Positions 52,108 through 60,169 of a stretch of 64,000 nt of DNA are shown here, one piece after another. This DNA is from DTYU01 sp040757355 (GTDB lineage Bacteria > Bacillota > Desulfotomaculia > Desulfotomaculales > Ammonificaceae), in assembly GCA_040757355.1 (NCBI GenBank), contig JBFLWY010000004.1:29496-93495 (forward strand), read 5' to 3'. A model generated the notes under the pieces. It was not told the origin of the DNA. It saw only the letters and a program-made list of their open reading frames with translations, and ran no database searches. Within the stretch, counting starts at the first letter, position 1; each line of letters starts with the position of its first letter. The translations under genes were made by a program, and so were the position numbers.

Positions 52108-52657
52108 GACAAAAAAAGGCAGCCCATTCCTCGAATTTCCTTACCTTCTCAGCGCCTAAAACGGCAAGATTCCTTTTTATTTGGTTGATTGACTTCTCCG
52201 TAAACAAGTTGCCCCTGTCTTTGGAAAAAAACTTGTCGGCAAAGCAGATGATCTTTTCCTCGATTGAAACAGGAACCATATCCCTTTTGGGGAGGGGAAG
52301 GTTGCGTTTCACAACCTCAGCTCGGGTGATTCCGGTGCCGATGTGCCGCTCGCAAACGAGCGCATGTCCGGGAAGTCCTTCCGTTTCAAGTATCTCCCGG
52401 CCCAAAACCCCGTGGCATATGTAAGGCAAACCACCCTTACAACCGATCTCGGGGAAATTGACGCGAAATATTCCGATATCGTGAAGCATCGCGGCTTCTT
52501 CAATAAACTTCAGGTCCGGATTGAGGTGTTCGACTGCCCGCGCTACCTCAAGGGCCTTCTTAGCTACCATCCTGCTGTGCCCGACGAGGACTTCGTACAG
52601 TTCCGATTCCGGGTCATAGTATTTCCTTATTATTGCCAGCGGGTCGACCGGCTTCAT
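52094..52657 (-). CDS. HD-domain phosphohydrolase-like protein
   Basis: A 187-residue HD-superfamily protein. Metal motifs: VGHSRMVAKKALEVARAV, AAMLHDIGIFRVN, CHGVLGREILETEG and ERHIGTGITRAE. Substrate unknown. It lies upstream of hdrA on the same strand, but the strong promoter inside its end suggests the hydrogenase operon is expressed separately. Confidence 0.82.
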   Translation of the reverse strand: MKPVDPLAIIRKYYDPESELYEVLVGHSRMVAKKALEVARAVEHLNPDLKFIEEAAMLHDIGIFRVNFPEIGCKGGLPYICHGVLGREILETEGLPGHALVCERHIGTGITRAEVVKRNLPLPKRDMVPVSIEEKIICFADKFFSKDRGNLFTEKSINQIKRNLAVLGAEKVRKFEEWAAFFCLDGS

Positions 52658-52699
52658 TTACAGACGCACCTTCTCCGCTAATGAACGCTTCCGGTAAAA

Positions 52700-53551
52700 C
52701 TAATCAGCGTAACATAATCCTTCAAAAACATCCCTGACACTCATCTCTGTTCCTTTAATGGTATCGTATTTCTCAAACGCAAACCATCCTCTGATTCCCT
52801 TCGAGTTTTCAACCAAACACCACTCCCTATCGTCGCTCGCCAGGATAACAACCTCTTCGCCCGGCAGCAGCACAACGGCCGTTTCGGTGCTTGTGGGTGA
52901 TTTCTGCAGTTTAATCTCTTTGATTACCCTGACTTTGTGATTCATTTCGTACATTTCCTGAGGAATCCTTTCTAAAAGATGGCCTTCGGACAGCTTGTAA
53001 AAGTCTGGGTAGAACCAGGTGTGCAGCGTCTTCCCCCTGGTTTTCGTAGCCACTTTCCCGGAACCGTCTATTTTAAGGACATTACCGGCCTCCGAACCCG
53101 GTATTTTCCCCATCGGGATCACACGCTCGCCGTCGTAGTAATAAAAGGCCGTGGCATAGTCGTCGCTCGGGCCTGCTTCACCTACGGCTATCTCTTTAAC
53201 GCTGTCACTGGCATCGATGTCCACCACCTTGCAATACCCATCGAGGTTTTCGCCCTCACCGATTACAAAGGCGTCGTTTACATACAAAGTGAAGTCCCCT
53301 GCTTCCTCCCGGCAGGTGAACCTTATTGTATCGACGGCGCCGTCCCCGTTCAGGTCAACGTGACCGGTGTCCTTCCCTGTTCCTTTGATTTTCGTGGCCA
53401 TTGGGGACTCCTCGATAACAACAGGTTTGTTTTTTGGTGCTTCCGGGGGGGTGGTGCCTATAAGATTTTGCTTCTGCCCGCAACCACAAAAGACACTCGC
53501 AACGGCTATGGCCAGAGCCAAAAATGAAGTAAATGTCAAGCGGTGTTTCAT
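52700..53551 (-). CDS. Lipoprotein with a C-terminal SH3-like domain
   Basis: A 283-residue exported protein; start at ATG 53551, where AAGGAGG precedes it. The signal sequence ends in VFCGCGQKQ, a plausible lipobox cysteine. The middle is rich in Asp/Gly-type repeats (VDLNGDGAVDTIRF), like FG-GAP/EF-hand-type sequences. The last ~75 residues form a bacterial SH3-like domain (KVRVIKEIKLQKSPTS...GIRGWFAFEKY), likely binding the cell wall. Confidence 0.75.
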   Translation of the reverse strand: MKHRLTFTSFLALAIAVASVFCGCGQKQNLIGTTPPEAPKNKPVVIEESPMATKIKGTGKDTGHVDLNGDGAVDTIRFTCREEAGDFTLYVNDAFVIGEGENLDGYCKVVDIDASDSVKEIAVGEAGPSDDYATAFYYYDGERVIPMGKIPGSEAGNVLKIDGSGKVATKTRGKTLHTWFYPDFYKLSEGHLLERIPQEMYEMNHKVRVIKEIKLQKSPTSTETAVVLLPGEEVVILASDDREWCLVENSKGIRGWFAFEKYDTIKGTEMSVRDVFEGLCYAD

Positions 53552-53943
53552 TTTCCGGACCTCCTTCGAAGTATATCCTTCTTTAGAAAATAATTGCTCG
53601 TCCAATATTATATTTACCTGAAAAGCGCGAAAAACCGACATATTCGTCACTTATATTCTACCAGTTCAATTATCAAACGAGAAGTAGCGATAATTCCCAT
53701 GCTGTTGAGCACATTCTCCTCAAATTGCAGAATTATTGCCACGGAACACGGTTTACTATCACCATCGTCTAATAACACGAACGCAATTGTTAACCGTAAA
53801 CCAATTTTGTGTTTAGCCGCGGCAATCTGCACCCAGGGAATGCTTTTAGTACGGTAAAGATGCCCGAACGATGATACGGACTTCCGCCCTGTATATCGGC
53901 ATGATAATATTTTGTAAAAACACAAAGGAAGGGGTGAAAGACT
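53552..53943. other. 392-bp spacer with a possible gene remnant
   Basis: Minus-strand codons 53647-53860 read as protein-like sequence (QIAAAKHKIGLRLTIAFVL...ATSRLIIELVEYK), but no good start or ribosome-binding site is visible and the frame runs antisense into the selenoprotein gene. It may be the tail of a decayed gene. Otherwise nothing is recognised. Confidence 0.3.
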
Positions 53944-54168
53944 GTGTCCAAAGAAGTTTTGATTTTCGGAAAGGAAGGCTGACCGTACACCAAGGCCGCT
54001 TTGGAAGCTTTCGCCAAGCAAGGCGTTGCCTATCGCTACCTTGACGTAAGAATAGACCCTGAGGCCATGAAGCAAATGCTGGGGTATTCTGAAGGCCGCA
54101 GGGCGGTTCCGGTCATAGTTGAGGGCGATAAGGTGACCGTAGGTTTTGGCGGAACATGAGGCGTCTAA
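53944..54168 (+). CDS. Glutaredoxin-like selenoprotein with two UGA (Sec) codons, ending U-G-V
   Basis: GTG at 53944 (GGAAGGGG about ten bases upstream), 74 sense codons, TAA at 54166-54168. UGA occurs in frame at codon 13 (53980-53982) and codon 72 (54157-54159). Reading both as selenocysteine gives a thioredoxin-fold glutaredoxin: VLIFGKEGUPYTKAALEAF, with U replacing the first Cys of the CPYT redox motif, AYRYLDVRIDPEAMKQML, the cis-proline RRAVPVIVEGD, and the tail VGFGGTUGV. The conservation of fold motifs on both sides of each UGA makes a pseudogene unlikely. A hairpin able to act as a bacterial SECIS begins about eight bases after the first UGA (CCAAG...CTTTGG), and ACGG-CGA-CCGT lies just after the second. 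From memory it resembles the 'Uxx-star' selenoprotein families; the name should be checked. Confidence 0.8.
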
Positions 54169-54218
54169 CGGCGACCGTGCGTCGTCTAAAAGAGTGGGGC
54201 CGGGGTTTTACTGCTCCA

Positions 54219-54265
54219 GGGGACTGGCTGCTTTTCCGCCAAGCAAAAGTCGCCTGTCCCCTTTT
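54219..54265 (+). terminator. Terminator after the selenoprotein gene
   Basis: GGGGAC (54219-54224) pairs with GTCCCC (54256-54261), with inner GGC/GCC and CTTTT/AAAAG pairs, followed by TTTT. Suggests the selenoprotein gene is monocistronic. Confidence 0.65.
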
Positions 54266-54363
54266 CGCCTGCCCCCTTTTTGCGCTCAGGCTTCCGGCAA
54301 CCCCCGGAACCTCTTAAAAATCCTCCTCAGCCACGTCCTTCTGTTATCCCTTCAAACGACGCA

Positions 54364-54490
54364 AAAGCAATTTGCTAAATGTATGAATACAAAGAAGAGC
54401 AGGATTGTCAACAACTCCTGCTCCTCTTTATTTTACTAAGGATTAATCCGGAGGCAACTTTCAGCAGCAGTTCAGCTTAATACAGCAGTT
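54364..54490. repeat. 127-bp sequence left of assembly gap 1 (identical to 54591-54717)
   Basis: Begins AAAGCAATTTGCTAAATG and ends AATACAGCAGTT directly at the first N. The identical 127 bp starts directly after the last N. Most simply a contig-overlap artefact, so it should not be read as a biological repeat. Confidence 0.9.
54391..54435 (+). terminator. Intrinsic terminator (also present in the duplicated flank at 54618-54662)
   Basis: AAAGAAGAGCAGGA (54391-54404) pairs with TCCTGCTCCTCTTT (54415-54428) with one mismatch, then ATTTTAC. In the real genome there is probably one copy. It can also serve the minus-strand gene at 54704-55051. Confidence 0.7.
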
Positions 54491-54590
54491 NNNNNNNNNN
54501 NNNNNNNNNNNNNNNNNNNNNNNNNNNNNNNNNNNNNNNNNNNNNNNNNNNNNNNNNNNNNNNNNNNNNNNNNNNNNNNNNNNNNNNNNN
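54491..54590. other. Assembly gap 1 (100 N)
   Basis: Exactly 100 N, a conventional scaffold gap of unknown size, between two identical 127-bp flanks. Confidence 0.99.
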
Positions 54591-54717
54591 AAAGCAATTT
54601 GCTAAATGTATGAATACAAAGAAGAGCAGGATTGTCAACAACTCCTGCTCCTCTTTATTTTACTAAGGATTAATCCGGAGGCAACTTTCAGCAGCAGTTC
54701 AGCTTAATACAGCAGTT
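54591..54717. repeat. 127-bp sequence right of assembly gap 1 (identical to 54364-54490)
   Basis: Second copy of the duplicated flank. It includes the last codons of the gene at 54704-55051. Confidence 0.9.
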
Positions 54718-55051
54718 CGCAGCCGATTACAAAGGTGTTCCAAAGGGGGAAGAGTGCCGTAAAGATAGGGCCGGCCCAGACCAGCCGTGTCTTGAAATTA
54801 ATCGTTTGAAGTACCGTTACACCGAATACAACGGCCACTACATTGATGACTATGGCTTGTTTAAACCCGAATAAAGCCGTCGCCAGCCCGACCTCCCAGC
54901 CACCGAACACCTGTATTGCAATCCATGTGGTAATAACGTCCAGCAACTTGGCCGCCAGAAAAGCTACCGTAACTGGTTTTAACCTTAACCTGGGGTACTC
55001 TAAAGGAATCGGAAACGTGTGGCCCTTTAACAACGACTCGTTCTCGACCAT
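54704..55051 (-). CDS. Small membrane protein (DUF5658-like)
   Basis: A 115-residue protein with three or four hydrophobic segments: VAFLAAKLLDVITTWIAIQ, AIVINVVAVVFGVTVLQTI and GPIFTALFPLWNTFVIGCE. The Asp/Thr-rich first helix (LLDVITTW) resembles DUF5658 proteins. The ATG follows a GGTTGT-type weak site. Its last four codons fall in the duplicated gap flank, so the 3' end should be checked against reads. Confidence 0.6.
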   Translation of the reverse strand: MVENESLLKGHTFPIPLEYPRLRLKPVTVAFLAAKLLDVITTWIAIQVFGGWEVGLATALFGFKQAIVINVVAVVFGVTVLQTINFKTRLVWAGPIFTALFPLWNTFVIGCELLY

Positions 55052-55536
55052 AACAACCCAACCTCCGGCTTTTATCTCTAAAACTCTCTCTTTTGATGCG
55101 GTTCCAATCCTCCGGCCTTATCAAACTGTAACACGTAAAACCCCTAAACTTCCATCCGTCGCAAGTAGGAAAAACAGTTGACCGGGAAGACGGAGGGCTT
55201 AATCCCCGACGACTTTGGCGGGTATAAAATGCGAAAGCTCAGGTTGTCCGCAACTTTGCTGCGAGCTTTCCGTCCGCTGAGCGACCGTGCCGAGTTCCGG
55301 TATCCCGTCTATTACGGTCTCAGTACTACAAAGGATTAATCCTCAGTGCGGTTTTGAACGCGCTGATCGTAAATACTGCCTTGCTTCGGCCGCCACGCAA
55401 AGTCCGCACCGGACCCGCAATAATTTTATTCTAAGTACCGGTCAGCCGCCGGAGCACCTGAAAGTGAAAGAATTTAGGGTCTTTGCAGACCCCTTTTGTC
55501 TTTGAAACCTATACCCTATACCCTGCTCTACACCCT
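55052..55536. other. 485-bp spacer with one terminator-like hairpin
   Basis: Between two minus-strand genes. GGGTC-TTTGCA-GACCC at 55477-55492 is followed by CTTTTG on the plus strand, so it could terminate a plus-strand transcript or the minus-strand glucosaminidase mRNA. No gene, tRNA or known RNA was recognised. Confidence 0.4.
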
Positions 55537-56001
55537 TTAGTCGCTGTCATAAGCGTAAAGATTATATCTCTTCATAATAGATATCAATTTCTTTGGGTAC
55601 GCAGGGTCGGTGGCATAGCCGCATTTATACAACTGATACGCAGCCTCGTCAGGATCACGCGCTTCCCTTACGGGTCTATAGCGGGGATGCAAAATTACTT
55701 TTTCGTAGTCCTTTATGCATTCGTCATAGTCACGGTAGCAGCGGAACTTCGCCACGCGCCACACTTTCTTTCCCTTTTCGTATTCAAGATGGGGAATTTC
55801 AACGTACCCGCACGGCCCTTCGCCCTTAATCCCGAACAGATTGTAGCTGCAACGTCCGGTCTTTTTGTCAACCGGGACGGTCGTGCCCCACCCGCTTTCC
55901 AGCGCCGCTTGAGCGATGACACAACTCGCAAAAATCCTGGCCCTTTTGTGACAGTCTCTGGCAGCACAAACGATTTGTTTAATGAATTCGCGAGGGTGCA
56001 T
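55537..56001 (-). CDS. Glucosaminidase/FlgJ-type peptidoglycan hydrolase
   Basis: A 154-residue GH73-like protein; start at ATG 56001 with GGAGGTG upstream. Conserved segments: FIKQIVCAARDCHKR, the catalytic-type Glu in IAQAALESGWGTTVP (about residue 36), NLFGIKGEGPCG and YRDYDECIKDYEKVI. It has no signal peptide or cell-wall-binding domain, resembling small prophage or sporulation-type hydrolases. It cleaves the glycan chain of peptidoglycan. Confidence 0.85.
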   Translation of the reverse strand: MHPREFIKQIVCAARDCHKRARIFASCVIAQAALESGWGTTVPVDKKTGRCSYNLFGIKGEGPCGYVEIPHLEYEKGKKVWRVAKFRCYRDYDECIKDYEKVILHPRYRPVREARDPDEAAYQLYKCGYATDPAYPKKLISIMKRYNLYAYDSD

Positions 56002-56199
56002 TGAGTTCACCTCCAATCTTATTTTGATGTAAGTAAAATATGCGTGCAGCCATACACTGGTGACGGAGGTAACCGCAATTGCACCCTGTTTCATCAGCCG
56101 CCGGTTTTTAACTCACACCGACGCCGTAGGACTGGTGTACGTAGAAACGTAAATATTATCGTTGATAGTATGTTAACCTGTATATGCCGAACACGGCGC

Positions 56200-56649
56200 C
56201 TAATCTTGCCTGTTAAAGGTTCCGATTTGCACCATATTCGCGGTAACGCTGCCGTCGGAGTTTTCGTTGCCGACGACGAACACTCTTTCGCCCTCTTTCA
56301 AGTCGTCTTGTGAGCCGGAAGTGGTCTTCCTAAATTCCGTGCTGTCCGGCAACAAGACTATTTTAGAGCTGCCGTCATCGAGTTTGATCGTAATGCTCTT
56401 CTCGTCTTTTTCAATTATTTCACCTGCTACCGGTCTTCCCTGTTCCGGATCAAAAGCCCCGCGCGCCAAACCGCCGGTCCCGCCGGCTCCGCGCATACCG
56501 CCGAATTGACCTGCCGGCCTTCCCAAACTCGCAGCCTGCGATTTTTGATACCACATTCCCAGGAAAAATCCGCCCGCACCTACAAGCAATGCGACAACCA
56601 GAGGCAAGGCTACTTTTGTAATCTTCTTCGTTTTAATATTCTCCGCCAT
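56200..56649 (-). CDS. Membrane-anchored DUF5666-like protein of the efflux operon
   Basis: A 149-residue protein: short basic N-terminus, one helix (VALPLVVALLVGAGGFFLG), a Gly-rich linker (GQFGGMRGAGGTGGLARG) and a small beta-rich domain (AGEIIEKDEKSITIKLDDGSS; GERVFVVGNENSDGS) with the DUF5666/OB-like pattern. It is 17 bp downstream of the permease gene and likely in the same transcript. A role in the MacAB-type pump is inference. Confidence 0.65.
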   Translation of the reverse strand: MAENIKTKKITKVALPLVVALLVGAGGFFLGMWYQKSQAASLGRPAGQFGGMRGAGGTGGLARGAFDPEQGRPVAGEIIEKDEKSITIKLDDGSSKIVLLPDSTEFRKTTSGSQDDLKEGERVFVVGNENSDGSVTANMVQIGTFNRQD

Positions 56650-56666
56650 CTGATATACCTCCTTAA

Positions 56667-57890
56667 TTATTCGAACCGCAACGCCTCAATTGGCGATAGA
56701 TCCGCCGCTTTTTTGGCCGGGTACAGTCCGAAAACCATCCCGACGCCGCAGGAAACGCCGATCGACAGCAAGACCACCCACAAGGACACTGAAAACGGCA
56801 GGTTCATAAATTTTGAAGCTACCACCGCTGTAGATATGCCCGCGGCAATTCCCAAAACCCCGCCGACGCCTGTTAGAATACTCGACTCGATTAAAAACTG
56901 AGCGATTATATCTTTCTTTCGCGCCCCTAAGGATTTGCGAAGCCCGATTTCACGTGTACGCTCGACAACAGTTACGAGCATGATGTTCATAATGCCGATG
57001 CCGCCGACCAAAAGGGAGATCATCGCAATCCCCGCGAGCAGCGCGGTGAACGTCCCGGTTACCTGTGAAGCGGCCCCCAGAACGTCTTCCTGCGACATAA
57101 TGTTAAAGTCGGCCTGCGCCGGGTCCGTCAGTTTGTGCCGGGAGAGCAGAAGGTATCCGACTTCAGTCCGTGCCTGCTCCATAACGTCCCGGCTTTTTGC
57201 GGCGACGGAAATGGACGTTACGTGATTCAAGCCGAAAAGCAGTTTCTGGGCGGTGGTGAGGGGAACAAAGACCATATCGTCCTGGTTCATAAAACCGCTT
57301 CCGCCTTTGGAAGCAGTAACGCCAATGATTCTCAAGGATATGCCGTTGATCCGGAGCGTTTGTCCGACCGGATCCGATCCCTCGCCGAACAGAACGGAGA
57401 CCACCTCTGGTCCCACGACCGCCACCTTGGCCATGCTGTCCACGTCCTGCTGCGATATATATCTTCCGGAGGTTAAAGACAGTTTCCGGACTTCCGCGTA
57501 GGCAGGTGTAGTTCCCAAGACCTGAGTGTTTGTGTTGTTTCTGCCTGCAACCACCTGCGCCCGCTGGGAAAGTTCGGCGGATACACTGGCGACGGAAGTT
57601 ACCTGGCTTGAGGTCTCGATCGCTTGAGCGTCTTCATAAGTCAGGCTTGTTGAGGCGCCGGCCGCCCCCCGCACGCCCCTGGTCATCGGGGAACCCGGCA
57701 TAACCGTTAACAGGTTGGACCCGAGTGATTGGATCTGCATTTCAACAGCTTTCTGGCTGGATTGACCCAGAGAAACCAAGGCGATGACCGCACCGATGCC
57801 GATTACAATACCTAGGCTTGCCAGCGCCGTGCGCATTTTATTGAGCATCAAGGCCTCAAGGGCTGTTGATGCGGTTTCAATCAGTTCCAT
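56667..57890 (-). CDS. MacB-type ABC transporter permease
   Basis: A 407-residue FtsX/MacB-family permease, start at ATG 57890 (MELIETASTALEALML), which overlaps the ATPase gene by 14 bp. N-terminal helix, a large extracytoplasmic domain (residues ~50-270), then three helices including ISLLVGGIGIMNIMLVTVVERTREIGLRKSLGARKKDI and the final GMVFGLYPAKKAADLSPIEALRFE. These act as mechanotransmitters rather than classical pores. Confidence 0.92.
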   Translation of the reverse strand: MELIETASTALEALMLNKMRTALASLGIVIGIGAVIALVSLGQSSQKAVEMQIQSLGSNLLTVMPGSPMTRGVRGAAGASTSLTYEDAQAIETSSQVTSVASVSAELSQRAQVVAGRNNTNTQVLGTTPAYAEVRKLSLTSGRYISQQDVDSMAKVAVVGPEVVSVLFGEGSDPVGQTLRINGISLRIIGVTASKGGSGFMNQDDMVFVPLTTAQKLLFGLNHVTSISVAAKSRDVMEQARTEVGYLLLSRHKLTDPAQADFNIMSQEDVLGAASQVTGTFTALLAGIAMISLLVGGIGIMNIMLVTVVERTREIGLRKSLGARKKDIIAQFLIESSILTGVGGVLGIAAGISTAVVASKFMNLPFSVSLWVVLLSIGVSCGVGMVFGLYPAKKAADLSPIEALRFE

Positions 57891-58602
57891 CGGTGCCACC
57901 CTTTCCGTTGCCGGCCCCTCGCGGAGCATGGTTTCCATCATCGGCCGCGATCCTGCCGTCGCGAATATGGATTATTCTTTCAGCGTATGCGGCGATGTGT
58001 TGCTCGTGCGTAATCATTATGATCGTGTGTCCTTGGTTGTTTAGCTCCCGAAATATGGCCATTATTTGCTCACCCTGGGCTGTCGCCAGATTTCCTGTGG
58101 GTTCGTCGGCTAATATTACCGGCGGGTTCATCGCCAGCGCCCGGGCGATTGCCACCCTTTGCTGCTGCCCCCCCGAAAGCTGGTTCGGTTTATGCTCCAG
58201 TCTGTCTCCCAAGCCCAATTTGCCCAAGAGTTCCTTGGCCCTCTCTACCCGCTCGGCTTTAGGAAGGCCGCCGTAGGTCATCGGCAGCATCACGTTTCTG
58301 AGCGCCGTCAAACGGGGAAGCAGGTTGTACGCCTGGAAGACAAAACCGATTTTTTGGTTTCTGATTAGTGCTTGCTCGTCGTCGGTGAGCCTGCCGACAT
58401 CCTTCCCGTCGAGGACGTAAGTTCCGGCCGTAGGTGCGTCGAGACACCCTAAGATATGCATCAGCGTGGATTTTCCGCTTCCGGAGGGGCCCATAACAGC
58501 GACGAACTCACCCCGCTCAATCCGGAAAGAAACGTCCGCCAGCGCGACTGTCTCTACATGGTCATTGCGGTAGATCTTGCTTATGTGCTCGACCTCAATC
58601 AT
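57877..58602 (-). CDS. MacB-type ABC transporter ATP-binding protein
   Basis: A 241-residue LolD/MacB-like ATPase. Walker A GPSGSGKST (about residue 38), Q-loop FVFQAYNLLP, signature LSGGQQQRVAIARAL, Walker B VILADEPTG and the switch His in IIMITHEQHIA. A Gly-rich tail (APRGAGNGKGGTDGTD) is unusual. It pairs with the permease and membrane-fusion protein. Confidence 0.94.
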   Translation of the reverse strand: MIEVEHISKIYRNDHVETVALADVSFRIERGEFVAVMGPSGSGKSTLMHILGCLDAPTAGTYVLDGKDVGRLTDDEQALIRNQKIGFVFQAYNLLPRLTALRNVMLPMTYGGLPKAERVERAKELLGKLGLGDRLEHKPNQLSGGQQQRVAIARALAMNPPVILADEPTGNLATAQGEQIMAIFRELNNQGHTIIMITHEQHIAAYAERIIHIRDGRIAADDGNHAPRGAGNGKGGTDGTD

Positions 58603-58619
58603 TGCCCACTCTCTCTCCC

Positions 58620-59991
58620 CTACCGTGGGCCCGGCGCTCCGGGGATTCTACCGCCGCCGAAGGCTCCAGCGCCAAATCCGCCGCTGAAAGCCGAACCCGT
58701 ACTCTGCTGGTCGCCGGACAGCGTGCTGACAACCACCTCGTCGCCCTCCNNNNNNNNNNNNNNNNNNNNNNNNNNNNNNNNNNNNNNNNNNNNNNNNNNN
58801 NNNNNNNNNNNNNNNNNNNNNNNNNNNNNNNNNNNNNNNNNNNNNNNNNTTCTGTTTACGGCCGGCTTCGCTGGTCCCCGAGCCGCTTTGAATCTCATTC
58901 CATTCGTGCTGCGCCGCTATTAAAGACGCTTCCGCGACTTTCAGCTCCTTTTCGAGTGAGAGTTTCGACTGTTTTGCGGCTTCCAGTTCAATCTCCGCCG
59001 CTTTGACGTCTTTGCTCAGCGACAGCGCGTTCTGGTCGGCCTGTTCTTCCGCCGATTCCAGATTAAGCTTTGCCTTTTCGTATGCCACATCGGCGCTATC
59101 GTACTTGCGCTGGGCTGAGTCTAAGGCTTCCTCCGCCGCTTCCAGAGCCTGTTCCTTTTCATCTTTCTCCTCATCGCCGGCATCGGGGTCATCCTTAATC
59201 GCTTCCCATTCGGACTCCGCTTCTTCAAAAGCTTCCTCTGCGAGATCAAGCTCATTTTTGGCTTCGAGCATCGACTGTCTTGCGGCCTCATAATCAAGTC
59301 GCGCTGCTTCTATGTCGCGGTCTGAAGACAGATCTTCTTCCTTTTCCCGGGCTAATTCAAGGTTAAGCTCTGCTCTTTCGATGGACGCGTCGGCGCTTTC
59401 GTACTTGAGCCGGGCAAGGGTCAAAGCATCCTGCGCCGCCTGCAGCGCCAGCTCCTTCTGTTTACGGTCGGCTTCGCTGGCGCCGGAGCCGCTTTGGATC
59501 TCATCCCATTCGTGCTGCGCCGCTATTAAAGACGCTTCTGCGAGTTTAAGCTCCTTTTCGAACGTGAGCTTCGACTGTTTTGCGGTTTCCAGCTCAATCT
59601 CCGCCGCCTTTACGTCTTTTTGCAGAGACAGAGCATTCTGTTCAGCCGAATCCACGTCGATCTTGGCACTTAAGTAAGCGGCCCAGGCTTTTTCCTTTGC
59701 TGTCACCCCATCATTATCGAGTTCCAGGGTAAGCAAGGTGTCCCCCGCCTTAACCAAGTCCCCGTCCTTGACAAAAAGCTCCTTTACAACACCTGTTGCC
59801 TGGGTTGTTACATCTACCATATTCAAGTCCAGCACCTGCCCGGAGGCGGCTACCGTACTAACGATCATTCCCCTCTCCACTTTCACTGTTTGATACGAGG
59901 TCCGGTCCTTTTCCCCTAAGGCACGGTAGGCAAGAAAACTGCCGGTCATGAGTCCGGCGATTAAGAATATAACGACAATTTTTTTGGTCAA
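58620..59991 (-). CDS. Periplasmic-adaptor/membrane-fusion protein of the efflux system (interrupted by gap 2)
   Basis: MacA/HlyD-like protein. N-terminal anchor (IVVIFLIAGLMTGSFLAYRAL), lipoyl half (VKVERGMIVSTVAASGQVLDLNMVDV; KDGDLVKAGDTLLTLEL), then a long Ala/Glu-rich coiled coil. The coiled coil contains an internal duplication: QNALSL-type segments with KDVKAAEIELETAKQSK and HEWDEIQSGSG recur ~220 residues apart. After the gap the C-terminus reads EGDEVVVSTLSGDQQ and ends GAPGPR at 58620, in a different frame from the upstream part, because 100 N is only a placeholder. The gene is not necessarily broken. Confidence 0.85.
58750..58849. other. Assembly gap 2 (100 N) inside the membrane-fusion protein gene
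   Basis: Exactly 100 N. The flanks are not identical. The gap lies in the second copy of the internal coiled-coil duplication, which probably broke the assembly. Missing sequence should include the end of the coiled coil and the adaptor's beta-barrel. Confidence 0.99.
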
Positions 59992-60084
59992 GAACCATGC
60001 ACCCCCGTTATAATTGGATGATTATAAAATACCTGGATAAACTGAGAAAAAGCTGAAGGGTTAGTTAAAAATTTAAATCGAGGG

Positions 60085-60111
60085 CGTGACAGGGGACAGT
60101 TCCCTGTCACG
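60085..60111. repeat. Perfect short hairpin next to the DUF2680 terminator
   Basis: CGTGACAGGG (60085-60094) pairs with CCCTGTCACG (60102-60111). Words such as GGGGACAG and CTGTCCCC recur at 47222-47231 and 54217-54262, hinting at a second weak repeat family. Confidence 0.55.
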
Positions 60112-60114
60112 GTG

Positions 60115-60150
60115 CAAAAAACCCCGCCGGCACTTTGAACCGGCGGGGTT
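60115..60150 (-). terminator. Strong terminator of the DUF2680 gene
   Basis: On the minus strand AACCCCGCCGG pairs with CCGGCGGGGTT (11 bp, loop of nine) and is followed by TTTT. Confidence 0.88.
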
Positions 60151-60169
60151 ATATTCGCGGAGATTAGTG

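Noticed and set aside
53647..54075. Minus-strand 142-codon ORF overlapping the selenoprotein
   Set aside because: Half is antisense shadow; the remaining protein-like part lacks a start signal. Kept only as a possible remnant.
53980..54168. Reading the selenoprotein gene as a pseudogene with two stops
   Set aside because: Glutaredoxin motifs continue through both UGA codons, both disruptions are UGA and not TAA/TAG, and the first falls exactly at the catalytic Cys position.
54364..54717. Genuine tandem repeat around gap 1
   Set aside because: Exact 127-bp identity ending at the Ns fits contig overlap far better.
55190..55500. Possible plus-strand small RNA ending at the 55476-55500 hairpin
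   Set aside because: No promoter, conserved RNA motif or gene pattern was recognised; the hairpin can serve the minus-strand gene instead.
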